Shown: positions 1 to 12,300 of the stretch, in pieces
How the letters are laid out: the number at the start of each line of letters is the position of its first letter
How positions within the stretch are numbered: position 1 is the first letter of the stretch
NCBI GenBank assembly: GCA_031213475.1
Contig: JARUPZ010000017.1
Span: forward strand, 10,619,087 to 10,683,086
DNA from: Nereocystis luetkeana
Lineage: Eukaryota > Sar > Phaeophyceae > Laminariales > Laminariaceae
Direction: 5' to 3'
DNA: 64,000 nucleotides
Notes under the pieces: generated by a model
Databases searched by the model: none
Told to the model about the DNA's origin: nothing
Seen by the model: only the letters and a program-made list of their open reading frames with translations
Program-made: the position numbers and the translations under genes

Positions 1-159
1 TAGTTTTGACGTCGATCACTAATATACATCTCCAGAAAGAGGAAGGAAAGCCGAAGGAAACCTGTTGGACCACAGTAGCCTGTTGGACTACAGTAGCCTG
101 CTGGACTAGTATACAATCGGTGCTTACATGTTATGGACTTATTGATATGAAGGGACGAC

Positions 160-1530
160 GCTCGTCATGCCCGCAATCTTCCACCCCCCTGCCCCCTTGC
201 ACATCCGAGTTTCTACACTACTTGACTCTGAAACGACTATGATATACAAGGGGTGCGCCCACCATGCCCCCCCCCGTCCCCCGTCCCCTGCACATTCCGG
301 GTTTCCACGCCTGGAAATACTGCACTCTGAATTAGAACTATATAGGGGTCGAGCTTGCCATGCTGAACTGCACCCCTCCTGAACTTAGCTGGTGGGCGAG
401 TTAGATCATTTGTGCGAGGTAAAGAACCTTCACTCCGCACAGGTGGGAATTGATCGTACCACGTAGTGTGCATGGCAAGGCACCCGAGAGGCAGTTAGAT
501 AGTACTCCCATTGCTGTCTCTGGAGGTGGCTACACCGGAAATTGAAATAACCCATTGAAGCTGTCACCCATATGAAAGTCCGCCTCAACAAGCGGTTCTC
601 AGTAGGAGGCAGTTCGCCCTTCAAGCATGCGACTCGCCAGACACCTCACGGCGTTTCGCGCTTGGTGCGAGCAATGTCTGCCTGGTCGGTGAAAACCCGG
701 CATGCTCCGTCCCGGCATTGTAGGGATGCGAGGGTCTACAGTCATACGACTACGGCCATGCATGAGATCGAGTATATATCTCCTATCGAGTACCCCTCCC
801 CCCCCACCCTAAACATTCCTAGTTTCCACACTTGGAAAATTGGCGAACTCTGGAACAAGGGTGAGTTTATAAACAGGCTGCGCTCATCATGCCGAATACC
901 CCTCCCCCCCCCCCCCTTCCTTTACACACCAGGTTTTCAATCCTGGAATACCGCTTTCTGAAACGCTGTGTGATGCGGGGGTTATGCTCACCACACCGAC
1001 CACCTCCACCCTCCTGCACTTTCTGAGTTTTCCTCTACTGGAAGCACTGTACTATGAAATTCTACTGACATGAAGGGGTTGCGCTCACCATAGCCCCCCC
1101 CCCCCCCATGCATATTCTGGGTTTCCGTTCATAGAAATAAGCTCGCCATGCTGAACGCCTCCAGATGTTTGACTCCACCCCCCCCTCCCCCCCCTATATT
1201 CTAGGATTCCACTTTAAAAAAAGGCGCCGCCCATACTGAGCGCCTTCAGCTGTTTCACCCCCCCTCCCCCGTACATTCGGGGTTTCCACTTCTCGGCATA
1301 CGTATTACGGTCACCATGCCGAGCCCCTCAAGCAGTTAACCCCGTTCGCACGTTCTGGGTTTCCACTTCTAGGTTTCCGCTCACCCTGCCGAGCGCCTCG
1401 AACTATTCACGATTACGGCCATGTATGACATCGAGTACCCCCCCCCTCCCCCCCCTCCCCCTGCACATTTCCGGGTTTCCATACCTAATAAAACTGAACT
1501 CTGCAAAACATGCTCACCATACCAAGCGCC
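160..1530. repeat. Degenerate ~80-120-bp tandem repeat that includes the kinase exon 4 donor
   Basis: Units share a C-rich run, then CACATTCCGGGTTTCCA, a variable middle, then GCTCACCATGCCGAGCGCCT and AGCTGTTC. The last part is the reverse complement of the end of kinase exon 4 and its donor (ATG|GTGAGC at 1520-1512). Recognisable unit ends lie near 160, 255, 350, 880, 990, 1085, 1145, 1230, 1310, 1390 and 1512. A C-tailed dispersed element (about 400-795) interrupts the array. No coding exon was found here. Confidence 0.7.
385..795 (+). mobile_element. C-tailed dispersed element, long copy
   Basis: From GGGCGAGTTAGATCATTTG to CGAGTATATATCTCCTATCG, then CCCCTCCCCCCCC. It contains GGCACCCGAGAGGCAGTTAG and the highly conserved CCGTCCCGGCATTGTAGGGA core. 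It is inserted inside the minisatellite beside kinase exon 4. Confidence 0.8.
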
Positions 1531-4500
1531 TCTAGCTGTTCGACCACGGGCAGCGACTCGTTTTCGAAGGTGTCGAAGCGTTTCAAGACGCTGTCGATGT
1601 TGTCGTCGGCGCGGCCGGAGGTTTTCCCCCGTTCCAGGAGGCGTTTTGTTAGCTCTTCCTTGGGGCAGTGCAGGAACAGCACGAACTTCACCTGCAAGCG
1701 CGCGGCAATCATGTTGGTCGTACCACCACGTACGAGTATAGCTTGGTGGGCGAATATAGCTGGGTGGGCGGATATAGCTTGGTGGACGAATATAGCTGGG
1801 TGGGCGAATATAGCTGGGTGGGCGGATATATACATACCAGTATATAATATACTTCGAAGTATATACGTATTGATTCCTTCCGTGGTAGGGGTTGCCCTTG
1901 TGGGTTCAGTGTTTTCTGACCGGTTGCATCCCTTACGTGACCAACTACCGGGCAGTAGTCACTTGATGATTTTTAATATTAGCGTTGTACCAGGTAGTTG
2001 TTTCAGGACTACACTGCAGGCCGTGGAGTAAGAACTTTCGTCGTGTTGCGCGAGTAAAGATCTTAGAAGCTTCCCAGGTTTCGGGTGAGACTTCGACCTC
2101 CTCGCATTATGAGCTCAGAAAATAGGCAGCCACCACCCCTCAAAGGCCTCGCGCTCATCCGCTTCGGAGGATGAGGCGTGTGGGTTCAATTTCCAGCAGC
2201 GATGAAAATGTTGTGTCCAGCGAACAGTACCGTTTTTTCGAGCGTTGTGATAACTTTTGTCTGGGTCGCTCTACCAATTGCTTGATCGTCCGAAAAGGCC
2301 CAGAGGAACACATTCAGGTTAACACAGCTCCCTGGAAAACCGTCGACCAGGGCAACATTCAAGCCTCCACAACATACTCGAAGTATAGGAGATACGAGGA
2401 CGCAAAGGAAGTGCAGCACTGAAACATGCTTTTCTTCTCCCTCGACAAAATCGTTCGAGAAACCCTGGAACCACACCTCCGATTTACCCTTGCTCCTTAG
2501 AAAACCGTCGATCAGGCCAGCAGTAACGCCCCCGTACCACAAAAAGGTGATGCGGGGATACCATGATACTGCACTACTGTATGCCTGGTATGTACTCTTT
2601 TTTTACCTAGACTTGATACGACCCAAGAATGGCTGGAAACACGCCTCCAGCTTATCCTTGCTCGCCGTGTTGTTAAGGTGTTTAGGCTAATAATGAACGA
2701 AAGGTTTCGATATATCTAACATCTGGTATCAGTTAGGGAAGTCGTATCGATTTGACTACCGGCATTCGTTTTCCCACATCGTATTATCGTGTCGGACTTG
2801 GTTCTCATTCGATTTATCGCATCGAAATCGGTTCTCTTTCGATGGGTCTTGTCGAAGTCGGTTCTCGTTCGATCTCTCGCTTGATATATCATCTCGGACT
2901 CGGGTCTGGATCTATCGTACTATTGATATTGATACTATCGATTTTGTTGATATCGTTACATCTTCCATCTTTGGTAATCTGCGACGCTTCTTCAAGTCGG
3001 ATGTACCACGTACCATCAACATATACAGAAGGGAAACTACTACTACTGCAGAACCCGATGCCTTCAGACAAGGAAGATGAGTCAAGCATGCCTGAATACT
3101 TGGCAAAATAGCACCAACAATTCAACCTCCCTTGTGAATTATAACTGTTATTCGTTCGATATCCATCCGTCTCACTAACCTGAACCTCATCATCCGAGAA
3201 AGCCTGGAACCACGCCTCCAGGTTGTCCTTGCTCCGCGGAAATCCGTCGATGAGGAACCGCTCCTTTTCACCATTAACGATTGCCTCTTTGAGCAGAGCA
3301 ACCATGATCGAGGATGGAACCAGCAGTCCATCTCTGCCAAACGCGATAAGGCTAGTTGAGAGAGATGATTTCGGCCTGTACCACGCCTTTCTCTCAAGTC
3401 GGAGTAGCCACCGCGAATGTACTACCACGTGTTGAGTAAGAAAATACCAGGTACCAGGTATGTGTTTCTTCGTACAAAACCAACGATAGGTGGGTGATCA
3501 ACGTTGAAGCTCATGCTGCACATTGTCGGATGGCCAGTATACTAATGTTATACGTAGGTGGGTGAAACTATTTGTTTGCTCTAGGTTACTGTTAGTCTGT
3601 GGAATTAATCAATTTCCACCTCCGAGACACGATAGGCAATATGCCGTGTACCTATATACTGTATGTATGGCTCAAGAGACGTACGTCGGTATGCCTATTT
3701 TTGTTTTTTGCATTGAATGTTTTTTTACTCGTTTTTCGTAGTAGTTAGTGTGGATTCATCATTTTGCACCTTCGAGACACATAAAAAAATAAGCTACAGG
3801 TATTTACCTGATGCAGTCGTCGATTTTGGATGCCAAGTCCGACTCCTTCTTTTGCTCTTCCCTCAGCAGGTCCCCCGTCGAGAGATGGGTATAGCCGAAC
3901 TCCGAAGCTATCTTGGCGCACTGCAGAACAATGAGCACAAGGGAGGGTTGTGGAGGACAGAAACTTGTGGGGGGGGAGTACATTATAACGATTTTGAATG
4001 GTGTCATAAAAATAAGAAGAATGAGCTTCAAATAATTCGTATCGTTTCTTTTTAGCCGAGAACAAAAGGGTACACTCTTTACCTGATATTATTCATAACT
4101 GCTCGTATATATACTGCTGCTGAATGCCCTCGACGCAAGGTATTACAGCAGTAGCTACAATGTATGGTGGTGTGTGCATTCATTTATTTGCCCTGCCCGA
4201 GCGTGGTCGTCCCATGGCGAAGAGCACTTGTAGGGCTCCATCCGTTCGACCGATTGTATTGAATCGCACGGCGCGCTTTAGCCATCAATGGTCATCTATC
4301 TACAAATAATGTAGCCTACTGATTAATACTACACTAACAGAGTATACTTCTACACTACAGTACGTTTACAATTGACAAATAATAATTGACAAAACTAGCC
4401 GGTATTATTAGCACAACATTACTATTAATACTTATACTACGATACTTATGCACGGCAATATAATACTGGTAGTCGATTAACTACAACTAACTGTGCTACT

Positions 4501-5049
4501 CATATTAATATTACTACGTGTTAATATTCATACTTCGCTATCATACATACCTGCACATGCACTATACAGGTACGTACTACAGCAGCAGTACATCCATGCA
4601 CATGCACTATACAGGTACGTACTACAGTACATCTTCTGTTTTAATACGAGTACAAGCAATCTGTTTGCTTAAGATAATGTTGTAAACAATACTGGTATTG
4701 GTACTGGTACTGGTACAGAAACTCCAAGCCACACAGCAGTGCGATCACTGCTGCTGCTGCTGCTTTGCTATTAGTGCTACGTGTACTACTGCTGTACGTC
4801 TAGTAATACGAGTTGGATGGCAAGAGACATAATAATACGAGTACAACATACAGCATTATATATACCAGGTATCTATCTGCAACGAAAACAACATGCATGC
4901 CGTATCTGCACCTTGTCTGCAAACCGAAAGGAAAAAGGGCCTACAACTCACTGCTGTATCGTGCTCGAGGCAATGCATGCTGGACTCACGTGTGTGCCCT
5001 TGCCTGAGCCTGGCCCTCCCAGGACGAAAACCACTTCCTTTGGCTCCAT
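1518..5049 (-). CDS. CMPK: UMP-CMP kinase (adenylate-kinase-like NMP kinase), 3' end missing
   Basis: Transfers phosphate from ATP to UMP/CMP, part of pyrimidine nucleotide supply, presumably cytosolic as no leader is visible. Exons in coding order: 5049-4990 (ATG, MEPKEVVFVLGGPGSGKGTH, the P-loop), 3920-3808 (HLSTGDLLREE, NMP-binding part), 3333-3180 (LIDGFPRSKDN, then AWFQAFSDDEVQ), 1691-1518 (LFLHCPKEELTKRLLERGKT, then SGRADDNI, the short LID typical of UMP-CMP kinases). All junctions are GT..AG and the phases (0, 2, 0) agree, giving 167 codons. Families run to about 195-200 residues, so roughly 30 C-terminal residues (one or two exons) are missing; I did not find them between 1 and 1517, and they may lie left of the window. 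Introns 1 and 3 and the sequence after exon 4 hold decayed copies of the preceding exons. A cytosolic adenylate kinase is the alternative reading. Confidence 0.9.
1737..1832. repeat. 18-bp tandem repeat upstream of kinase exon 4
   Basis: Five units of TATAGCTGGGTGGGCGAA with few changes (T/G and G/A variants). It lies in intron 3, about 45 bases before the exon 4 acceptor, so on the transcribed strand it supplies a pyrimidine-rich stretch near the 3' splice site. Confidence 0.85.
2265..2360 (-). pseudogene. Decayed copy of kinase exon 3 (copy c)
   Basis: On the minus strand this reads DGFPGSCVNLNVFLWAFSDD, close to LIDGFPRSKDNLEAWFQAFSDD of exon 3, followed by a sequence like the exon end. 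It sits in intron 3, is out of the spliced frame and has lost the conserved Arg-Ser-Lys. I call it an exon fossil rather than an alternative exon. Confidence 0.65.
2430..2520 (-). pseudogene. Decayed copy of kinase exon 3 (copy b)
   Basis: Minus-strand reading gives DGFLRSKGKSEVWFQGFSND, the best-preserved of three intronic relatives of exon 3. The plus strand shares GAAACCCTGGAACCACACCT and TTGCTCC with the real exon. No clear GT donor remains directly after the copy. Confidence 0.7.
2605..2680 (-). pseudogene. Decayed copy of kinase exon 3 (copy a)
   Basis: Minus-strand reading gives ASKDKLEACFQPFLG, matching RSKDNLEAWFQAFSD of exon 3. The upstream part of the exon has diverged beyond recognition. 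Together with copies b and c it forms a ladder of exon fragments downstream of the true exon. Confidence 0.6.
4184..4245 (-). pseudogene. Frameshifted copy of kinase exon 1 (P-loop exon)
   Basis: Located in intron 1, about 800 bases after the real exon. It keeps ATGGAGCC at the start and, after a one-base loss, reads VLFAMGRPRSGRAN where the real exon reads VVFVLGGPGSGKGT. The P-loop Lys is lost and the frame broken, so it cannot replace exon 1. Confidence 0.65.
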
Positions 5050-6821
5050 CCTTCCTCCTGGCGTGTCCTTTTTTCGTCAACCTGTTGAGAGGTCGCTACT
5101 ATTAACCTGGTGCGTGCTTATACAGCAGCTGAGCAAGAAGCAGCCTCTACAACGAAAACGCTGCTGTGTTGCTACTTGACACAGACAGCCTGCTACTCGT
5201 ACGATATACCAGGTACCAGGTACCAGGTATCAATCTGCTGACCGAACCACGCCTAAACCAGAGCTACAAGCTATCGAGTGCACCGTCGAGTACCAAGTGA
5301 CTACTGACCGCTGGGCACTGATTGAGCACTCAACACCGTGTTACTAAAACGGACGGAACGAGTGTCGAGTGTCGAGTGTCGAGCGTGGAGTGTGGAGTAG
5401 CGAGCCCTCCGACCTCATGTTTCTACGTGAAACGGCTGCCAATCAAAGAACGAGATGCTGTCAAAAGCGGGGCAACCTATTCCGTTTCGACTAAAAGCGA
5501 GGTCCGGCGATTCGCCGGCGGCACCTGTGCGCGCTTTAGATTATAGGCACGTATTGGTACTTTATAAGCAAAAGTGGCAATATCAGCAGCAGTGCGCCTG
5601 ATGTATTTTATTGTGTTACGGTGCTATTGTGCTTCGTATTCTGCGATTGTGCCCGGTGCGCTCCCCCACTTGGCGACGGAAGAATGACTTTAGCAGCAGT
5701 TTTTTCCGTTTCCCCCAGTAAAACAACGTACAGTAGTAGTTTGGGCATAAATAAATCTCCGAATCCCCTGCCTTTCGACAAATTCACTGTTCAATTCCTA
5801 TGCGGTTCAGATTTTGAGCTTCAGATTTTGACTTATGAACTTCGAAAGTCAAAACAGTCTTCCTATTCGGAAAAATAGGATTTGTTGAGCGTGCTGAGGT
5901 TCGAGCATATACTTGTGGTCTGGCGCCGCGAAGAGGCGCGCTGGGTGCGCTGCACTGCGCGTAGGATCCAAGCGGGCGAGCCCACGCTGATTGCGTCTGG
6001 TCTAGCCGCGAAGAGACGGGGCGAGTGCGCTAAAGTCAACTTGTCGTGGTATTTTGTATTTTGACACAAAGTGATCGACTACCTACTGCTGCTGCTGCTG
6101 CTGTAGTCTATGAGTACCTATCCACGGAGAGGTGTTGCGCGCCGAGTTCGCTTCTCTTGGTCTCTAGGCCCGAGAGCCCGCGCTAGCCGACTGTAGTCTA
6201 CCTGCCACCCGCCGACTGCCCGTCGGGCGTGACGCAACTTCGCTATACAGCTGTGTCGCCACCCTAAAATCGTCGATCGTTCTGCTGCTGCTTGTTGTCG
6301 GGTGGATAGCATCTTGCATTTAAAGACTACCTGGTATGCCATTTATTCCCGAAAAATCTGATCGCCCAAGTCGTCGGAATTTGGGCAAAAATCTGACGAC
6401 GTGGGCCGAATCGATTTTTTTCCAGCCAGATTTAGCTTCACTTGGGGCGGCGGGGAACGGGTCGGGGAGTATAGCCCCGACCCGCACCCCGCCCATCCGA
6501 CAAACCCCGTGTACGAATCGAGCATGGCCTCATTCCGTGGATTATTGCCTGGATGGAATCACCAGGAAGCGGAGCGGGTCAACTGAATTCGAAGAGTGTT
6601 GCTGGAGCCCTCTGCGTGCTATGCTATACGCCACAACATACATATATTTGGTAATTTTCATAAATATCAAATCACCATATAACTTCGGGAGTACCGATGC
6701 CGTATCTAGGTGCCACCTGTCGAGCCATATCAAACACAATCCGAGCAGCACAACGACCACAGCAAAAATTACTCGCAGTTACCATCCCATACAAAATTCA
6801 ACAGGTTAATAAAAAAAAAAT

Positions 6822-7200
6822 TAATAAAATTATGAAATACGTCAGCTGTGAGTTCGACTGATTATTATATAGTTGATACTCAACTTTGTAAAAAGATTTC
6901 AACATGTTGCAAAGTCATAATACCCTTCCTTATATCCGGGTTACCAGGTACCTGGTATAAAGTATCAGTGCGCAGACTGGTGATGTAAATCGTCCTGACC
7001 CGGGCAGCATCCAGGGGAGTCACTGGCCTATATCCTTGACAAGGTAACACATACAGAATACGCGCGAGAACGGCTTATCATTAAGTTTGGAAATTCAGTA
7101 AAAATGGGATATAGACGAGACATATTACGCAGCTTGCAAAGTTGAGTATCAACTATATAATCAGTCGAACTCACAGCTGACGTATTTCATGATTTTATAA
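6822..7200. mobile_element. Non-autonomous element with ~55-70-bp terminal inverted repeats
   Basis: The left arm (about 6822-6895) contains GAAATACGTCAGCTGTGAGT followed by TCGACTGATTATTATATAGT. The right arm (about 7130-7200) is its reverse complement apart from a 3-base gap and scattered changes. The 230 bases between carry no ORF of note. A fragment of the inner arm recurs near 7365-7400. Size and structure suit a deletion derivative of a DNA transposon; the superfamily is unknown. Confidence 0.75.
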
Positions 7201-7499
7201 AACATATACCAAGGTAGTGTGGTTTTTGGATGCGGATGTTTTGACGCCAAGGGAGGTGTTTCGTATAAGAAAAGCTGCCAGACAAGGGTAAGAAAATTGA
7301 ATATCTTGCTGCACGAGGTAGAACAAACCCGCCCGATGAGCTGAGCGTCTCTGACGTATCACGCACAGCTTGCAAAGTTGAGCTTTAACCGCTCAATCGG
7401 TCGTGCTCAAAGCGGACGCAATGCAACAAAAAAAAATAAAGCGTGCGGCGCACGCGGTAGCTCGACGTAAATATTCGTACGAGTATGTACTTTGCATGG

Positions 7500-7810
7500 C
7501 TGTTCACGTGGCATGACCCGATCCGCGGGTCAAGTCATAAGTTTTCGGAATCTCACGGGTCGGCCCGGGTCGGGTCGGGTCAGGTCGGGTCGGGTGTCAG
7601 GACGTGTTCGAATCTCATGGCTCGGCTTGGGTCGGGTCAGATTTGAAGACGAAAAAAGCGCACGGGACGGATCGGGCTGGGTCAGAAGGTGTTCGAAATC
7701 TCACGGGTCGGGCCGGGTCGAGTCAGGAGGTGTTAAACAAATCCTACGGGCCGGGTCGGGTCAGGTTTGACAATTTGAGAGTTTCACGGGTCTGGTCGGG
7801 TCATGATCCG
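7500..7810. repeat. Degenerate GGGTC-rich repeat with CTCACGGGTCGG units
   Basis: Repeated GGGTCGGGTC blocks alternate with TCGAATCTCACGGGTCGG-like units. A related stretch lies at 45165-45345, where the C-rich complement also appears. ORFs across it are repeat artefacts. Confidence 0.7.
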
Positions 7811-8029
7811 CGAGATACGGATCATGCGGCGGGTCAGTCCAATTTGATCCTCGAGTGTTTGTTCGCTGAGCCGCGGGCAGGACCGGCGGATCCGACATTT
7901 GAAGAACTTATCGCTTCCTGCCCGAAGGCCTATCTCTTGCCGATACTCGAGCGTAACCAAACGACTTTTGTAGTCGGCATGTCGGTCGCCGACGTCAGCT
8001 GATGCGAAGCGAGCCAAGAGCCTCCCCCC

Positions 8030-8460
8030 TCCCGGGAGTGGTCGGTCACAGTTATCGATCGAGTTTAGGTCATTTGTACGGGGTGGAGAACCATCACTCC
8101 GCGCAAGGGGGGCGATGATATCACGTACGTACCGGGTAGTGTTTATGGTAAGGCACCCACGAGGCAGTTACATAGTACCGCCTTTGCTGTCTCTGGTGTC
8201 TGGAACAACCACACCGGATCAACAACTACTTATTGAAGCAGTCGTTCGTATGCAAGTCCGCCTGTCAGGCGGTTCCTAGCACAAAGCAACTCCCCCTTCA
8301 TGCGACTCGCCGAACAACTCACGGCGCTTTGCGCTTGGTGCAAGCAATGTATGCCTGGTCGATGAATACTCGACGACCTCCGTCCCTGCATTGCAGGGAT
8401 GCGAGAGTCTATGGTCATACGAATACGGCCATACATGATATCGAGAACGCCTCCCCCCCC
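8030..8460 (+). mobile_element. C-tailed dispersed element, long copy
   Basis: Shares with the copies at 385-795, 26980-27475 and 47095-47605: GAGAACC.TCACTCCGC, AAGGCACCCACGAGGCAGTT, GGATGCGAGAGTCTATGGTC and a CATACATGATATCGAG end that runs into a C homopolymer. No protein is encoded in a conserved frame. Confidence 0.8.
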
Positions 8461-9164
8461 TGGCCAAGGGCGTCCAAAAAAAATAAGATGCAGCCCACGT
8501 TCAACTCAACAAACCCTCCTGGAAGTACGGAAACCCCAAAAGTCGGATAGTCGACACCTCGGCGGAACGACTATCTACTGTGCCGACTACTAAATAATAA
8601 CTAGTGGGTGATTTTTTGAAGTCGTGCTGACACACATCTCTATAGTCTTCCAGCCGTTCGCCCAGGTGCATATATATTCTACTGTGCGTACGGACGGCCT
8701 TCTGCACGCATCGTGTATGGAACGCTAACCCAACCAAAACGACATCGATCGTTCAACCCCTCTCTCGCAAGTAGGCCGGCCGGAATTTCGCGCGATGCAT
8801 CCAGTCGCTAGGACATCGATCAGGGTTTCTCATTGACACCGCCCGGCTCGCACATCGCCGCTTTTGTTTGGGCACCTTAAACAAATAGCAGAAAAAGCAG
8901 GCGCTCGGAACTCCGCCGCATGATGTAATCTTAGGAATATCCTTACTTTTATTCTTGCCATCTAGCAATGTACAGCGTGCGTCAGTCGCAGAAAATGCCG
9001 CAGAAAAAGGTCACTATTATCCATTCAGGTACCGACCTGGCTTTCGTACGACGAACACAGGTATCTCGGGCATAACCAAAATCAGTCCTTAAAGTGTTAA
9101 AATCAGGGTTTCTCATGAATCGACCGATGCAATCAGCAATCAGGCATCATCGACCCCTCGTTTT

Positions 9165-9320
9165 CCGTACCAGCAGCAGCAGCAGCAGCAACAACCTCCT
9201 GGCAGCCCCAGGACTTCTCCTAATTGACCGAGGCAATCAGCAATCAGGCAGAATCGATCAGGCGTTTTCTGAAGCAGCAGCAGCAGCAGCAGCAGCAACA
9301 GCAATAGCAGCAGCCTCCTT
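9165..9320. repeat. GCA/AGC trinucleotide runs around MsrB stop
   Basis: Two GCAGCAGCAG runs (9172-9190 and 9273-9297). The second is coding in MsrB exon D and makes its Ala tail. Flanking copies of GAATCGACC/AATCAGCAATCAGGC suggest a local duplication (9115-9145 versus 9225-9262). Confidence 0.7.
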
Positions 9321-12300
9321 CTCCTCCTTGGGCTGGAAGCCCATGGCGACACCGTTCATGCAGTAGCGCATTCCCGTGGGCTGGGGGCCATCGGGGAATA
9401 CATGTCCAAGATGCCCGTCACAGTTAGAGCACCTAACTTCTCTCTGAAAAAAAAGAGCGGGGGGGAGGGGGGGGAGAGGCAAAATGAATGGAAAGAAACG
9501 AGCGAAAGATGGGGAGGCGGGGGGCGGGGGGGGGGCAAAAGAAATGGAACGGAACGAGCGATAATGGGGAGGCGGGGGGGGGTGGGGGGTGTAGTCGATA
9601 GGAGATATATACTCGATGCCGGGACGGAGCATGTCGGGTTTTCACCGACCAGGCAGGGGAGGGGGGTGGAGGGGGGGTTAATAAAGTAAACGAAAGAGGA
9701 GGGGGAAAAAACGCCATAAAAATGGGACATAGATACGCGCAGCAGCTTCAAACCAGCCGTATGAAAAAGAAGGGGGAGAAAAAAACGCGATAAAAAGGGA
9801 CGTGCGTAGATACGCGCAGCAGTTACAAACCAGCCGTCTTTATTCCACAGGTCGTTTGTTACCCTTGATACCCTTGGTACCGTTTACCGTACTCGCTCGT
9901 ACTGCCGTGCGTACGATCTCGTACGTGTTTTGTTTGTTTCTCATCGAGATGCATTTTTGGTACAGCGTGTTTTGTGGCCATAGGCAGGGTTTCGGGGAAG
10001 GAAGTGAGCTAATATGAGGAGATGATCATCATGGGCAAGGGTTGTCGTTCGATGTTCCTTGCGAAGTGGTAGGGGTGAAGAACTCGGCCCTTAAGGCTGG
10101 AGACGGAGAACAGGGGGTAGGGTCAGGACGGGAAGGAGACCAGGGAGGTTCGTACATCTGCTGTTGGGTGTAGTTTTGGTAGTTTTTGGTTGATGGAAAG
10201 ATCGTTTCAAGATTTTGCTTTTCGTGTTCTGGACTTCCTGATATCTCATCACGTTTCCTGTCGATGATACTCATGGCCGCTACATACGCAATGTCGGGTG
10301 GAAAAGGAAGCAGTCATAAAAGGGAAACCGAGCGTTAAAAAGACTGAAAAGGGGACAAAAGTGACAAAAGGGATAAAAGAAGAAGCAAAAAACGAAAAAA
10401 AAAACGAAAAAAAGGACGAAAAAACGAGCGAAGGCTACGGATGGAGCGAAGGAAATCGAGGGAAAAAAAAACGAACAAGAAAACGGAAAAGCATAACGAA
10501 GAAAACGCTTGATCAGCACACCAGCAAGCGAGCCAACATAAACACGGTACACCAGCGTGTGGCCAGTACGGCGTTCAACCATTGTGTGGCCAGTGCGCCA
10601 GAGAACGCAATAAACTATACTATTACTATTGCGGGGGACCATAGTTAATAGGACCTATGGTATACATAAAAAACTATATATTTAACCATTTTTATTAACA
10701 ATATTTGATCCTATTAACAATGGTCCCCCGTAATAGTACCAAGTATGCCACTACACGGGCTGACCAGAGGGTAAAAAAGTACCACGTACCACATACAAGC
10801 AGTACCTGGTGCATCAGTATACCAGTACGTCAAGGGACAGTACGCCAGTATAATATCACTACCCCTGTCCAGCAGTGCCCCAGTAATAAACCCGTACACC
10901 CCATCGAGAGAACACTAGGAAACCAGCGCTGTACCAGTACCACAGAAAACTCAGTGTACCAGCTACCGGTACACCAATGACCAGTGCTCCAACTGCCAGC
11001 ATACAAGCTACCAGTATGTCAGCAAATCAGTGTACCAGTACCACAGAAAACCCAGTACACCAGCTACCAGTATAGCAGTGACCAGTGTACCTATTACCAG
11101 CATGCAAGTCACCGGTACACCAGCCAATCAGCACACCACCACGCAACGTATAAAGTGGTTCGATTGACCAGTATGTACGACAGAAAGCAACGAACCCCGC
11201 ACACACGCATACAAGCATACCAATGCACTATTAACAATTCAGCACCGCAGAAAACCATGAAACCAGTGAATCAGCAAACCAGTATATCGGTAAACCACTA
11301 CACCAGTACATACTGGATGGAGCTGGTCCTTCTCTCACCCTGGGGAAGAGCCCCCCCTCGCGGATGATCCTCACGCTCTCCTCCGAGGTGGGTTCGAAAA
11401 ACGATGGCCTAAAAATAACACCGAACATCAGGAGATCGGGGGGGGTGGGGGGGGGGGGGTAAACGAGAGGGTAAGGACAGTAGCGGCGACAAACAAAAAG
11501 GAAGCGAGGGAGAAGGAGGGAGGGCGGGGGAGATGGGGATGAGGACGGGAGGGGTGGAGGGGGTGTACTCGATAGGGGAGATGTACTCGATCTTATGCAT
11601 GGCCGTAGTCGTATGACCATAGACCCTCGCACCTCTACAGTGCCGGGACGGAGCACGTAGGGTTTTCACCGACCAGGCAGACATTGCTTTCACTTCAAGC
11701 GCGAAGCGCCGTGAGGTAGGTGTCCGCCGAGTCGCTTGATGGGTCAGCTGCATCCGTACTAAGAACCGCTTGTGAGGCGGACTTGTATATGGGTGACAGC
11801 TTCAATGAGTGAATTCAATGTCCGGTGTAGCCACTTCCAGAGGCAGCAATGGGAGTACTATTTCACCGCCTCTTGGGTGCCTTACCATGTACACTACTGG
11901 TAAGTGATACGAGCATTCCCGCTTGTGCGTTGTGCGTAGTAAAGATTGTTCACCTCGCGCCAATGATGTAAATCGACAACCAGCTGGGGGGGGGGGGGTA
12001 AGGCATTCAAATTATTCCCGGAATTTTCTCGAGTCGTCGGAGGGGCGCCTTTCCATATCGAACGTTTGGTTTTTCATCCTGGCGGGATTTCCGTCCAATC
12101 CTGCACCCCCCCCCCATGATGCAGCTCACCCTTCATGCGACTCGCCGGATACCTCACGTTTCGCTTCGCGGTTGAGGTGCAATCAATGTCTGCCTGATAG
12201 CTGAAAACCCGACATTCTCCGTCCCGGCATTGTAGGGATGCGAGGGTCTATCTATGGTCATACGACTACGGCCATGCATGAGATCGAGTACATCTCTCCT

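Larger units (their letters stand above)
5050..9257. other. Intergenic region between kinase start and MsrB 3' end
   Basis: No exon recognised. It holds tandem GTCGAGTGTCGAGTGTCGAG (about 5359-5400), a TIR element (6822-7200), GGGTC-rich degenerate repeats (7500-7810) and a C-tailed dispersed element (8030-8460). The kinase promoter should lie just right of 5049, but no motif could be assigned. Confidence 0.6.
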
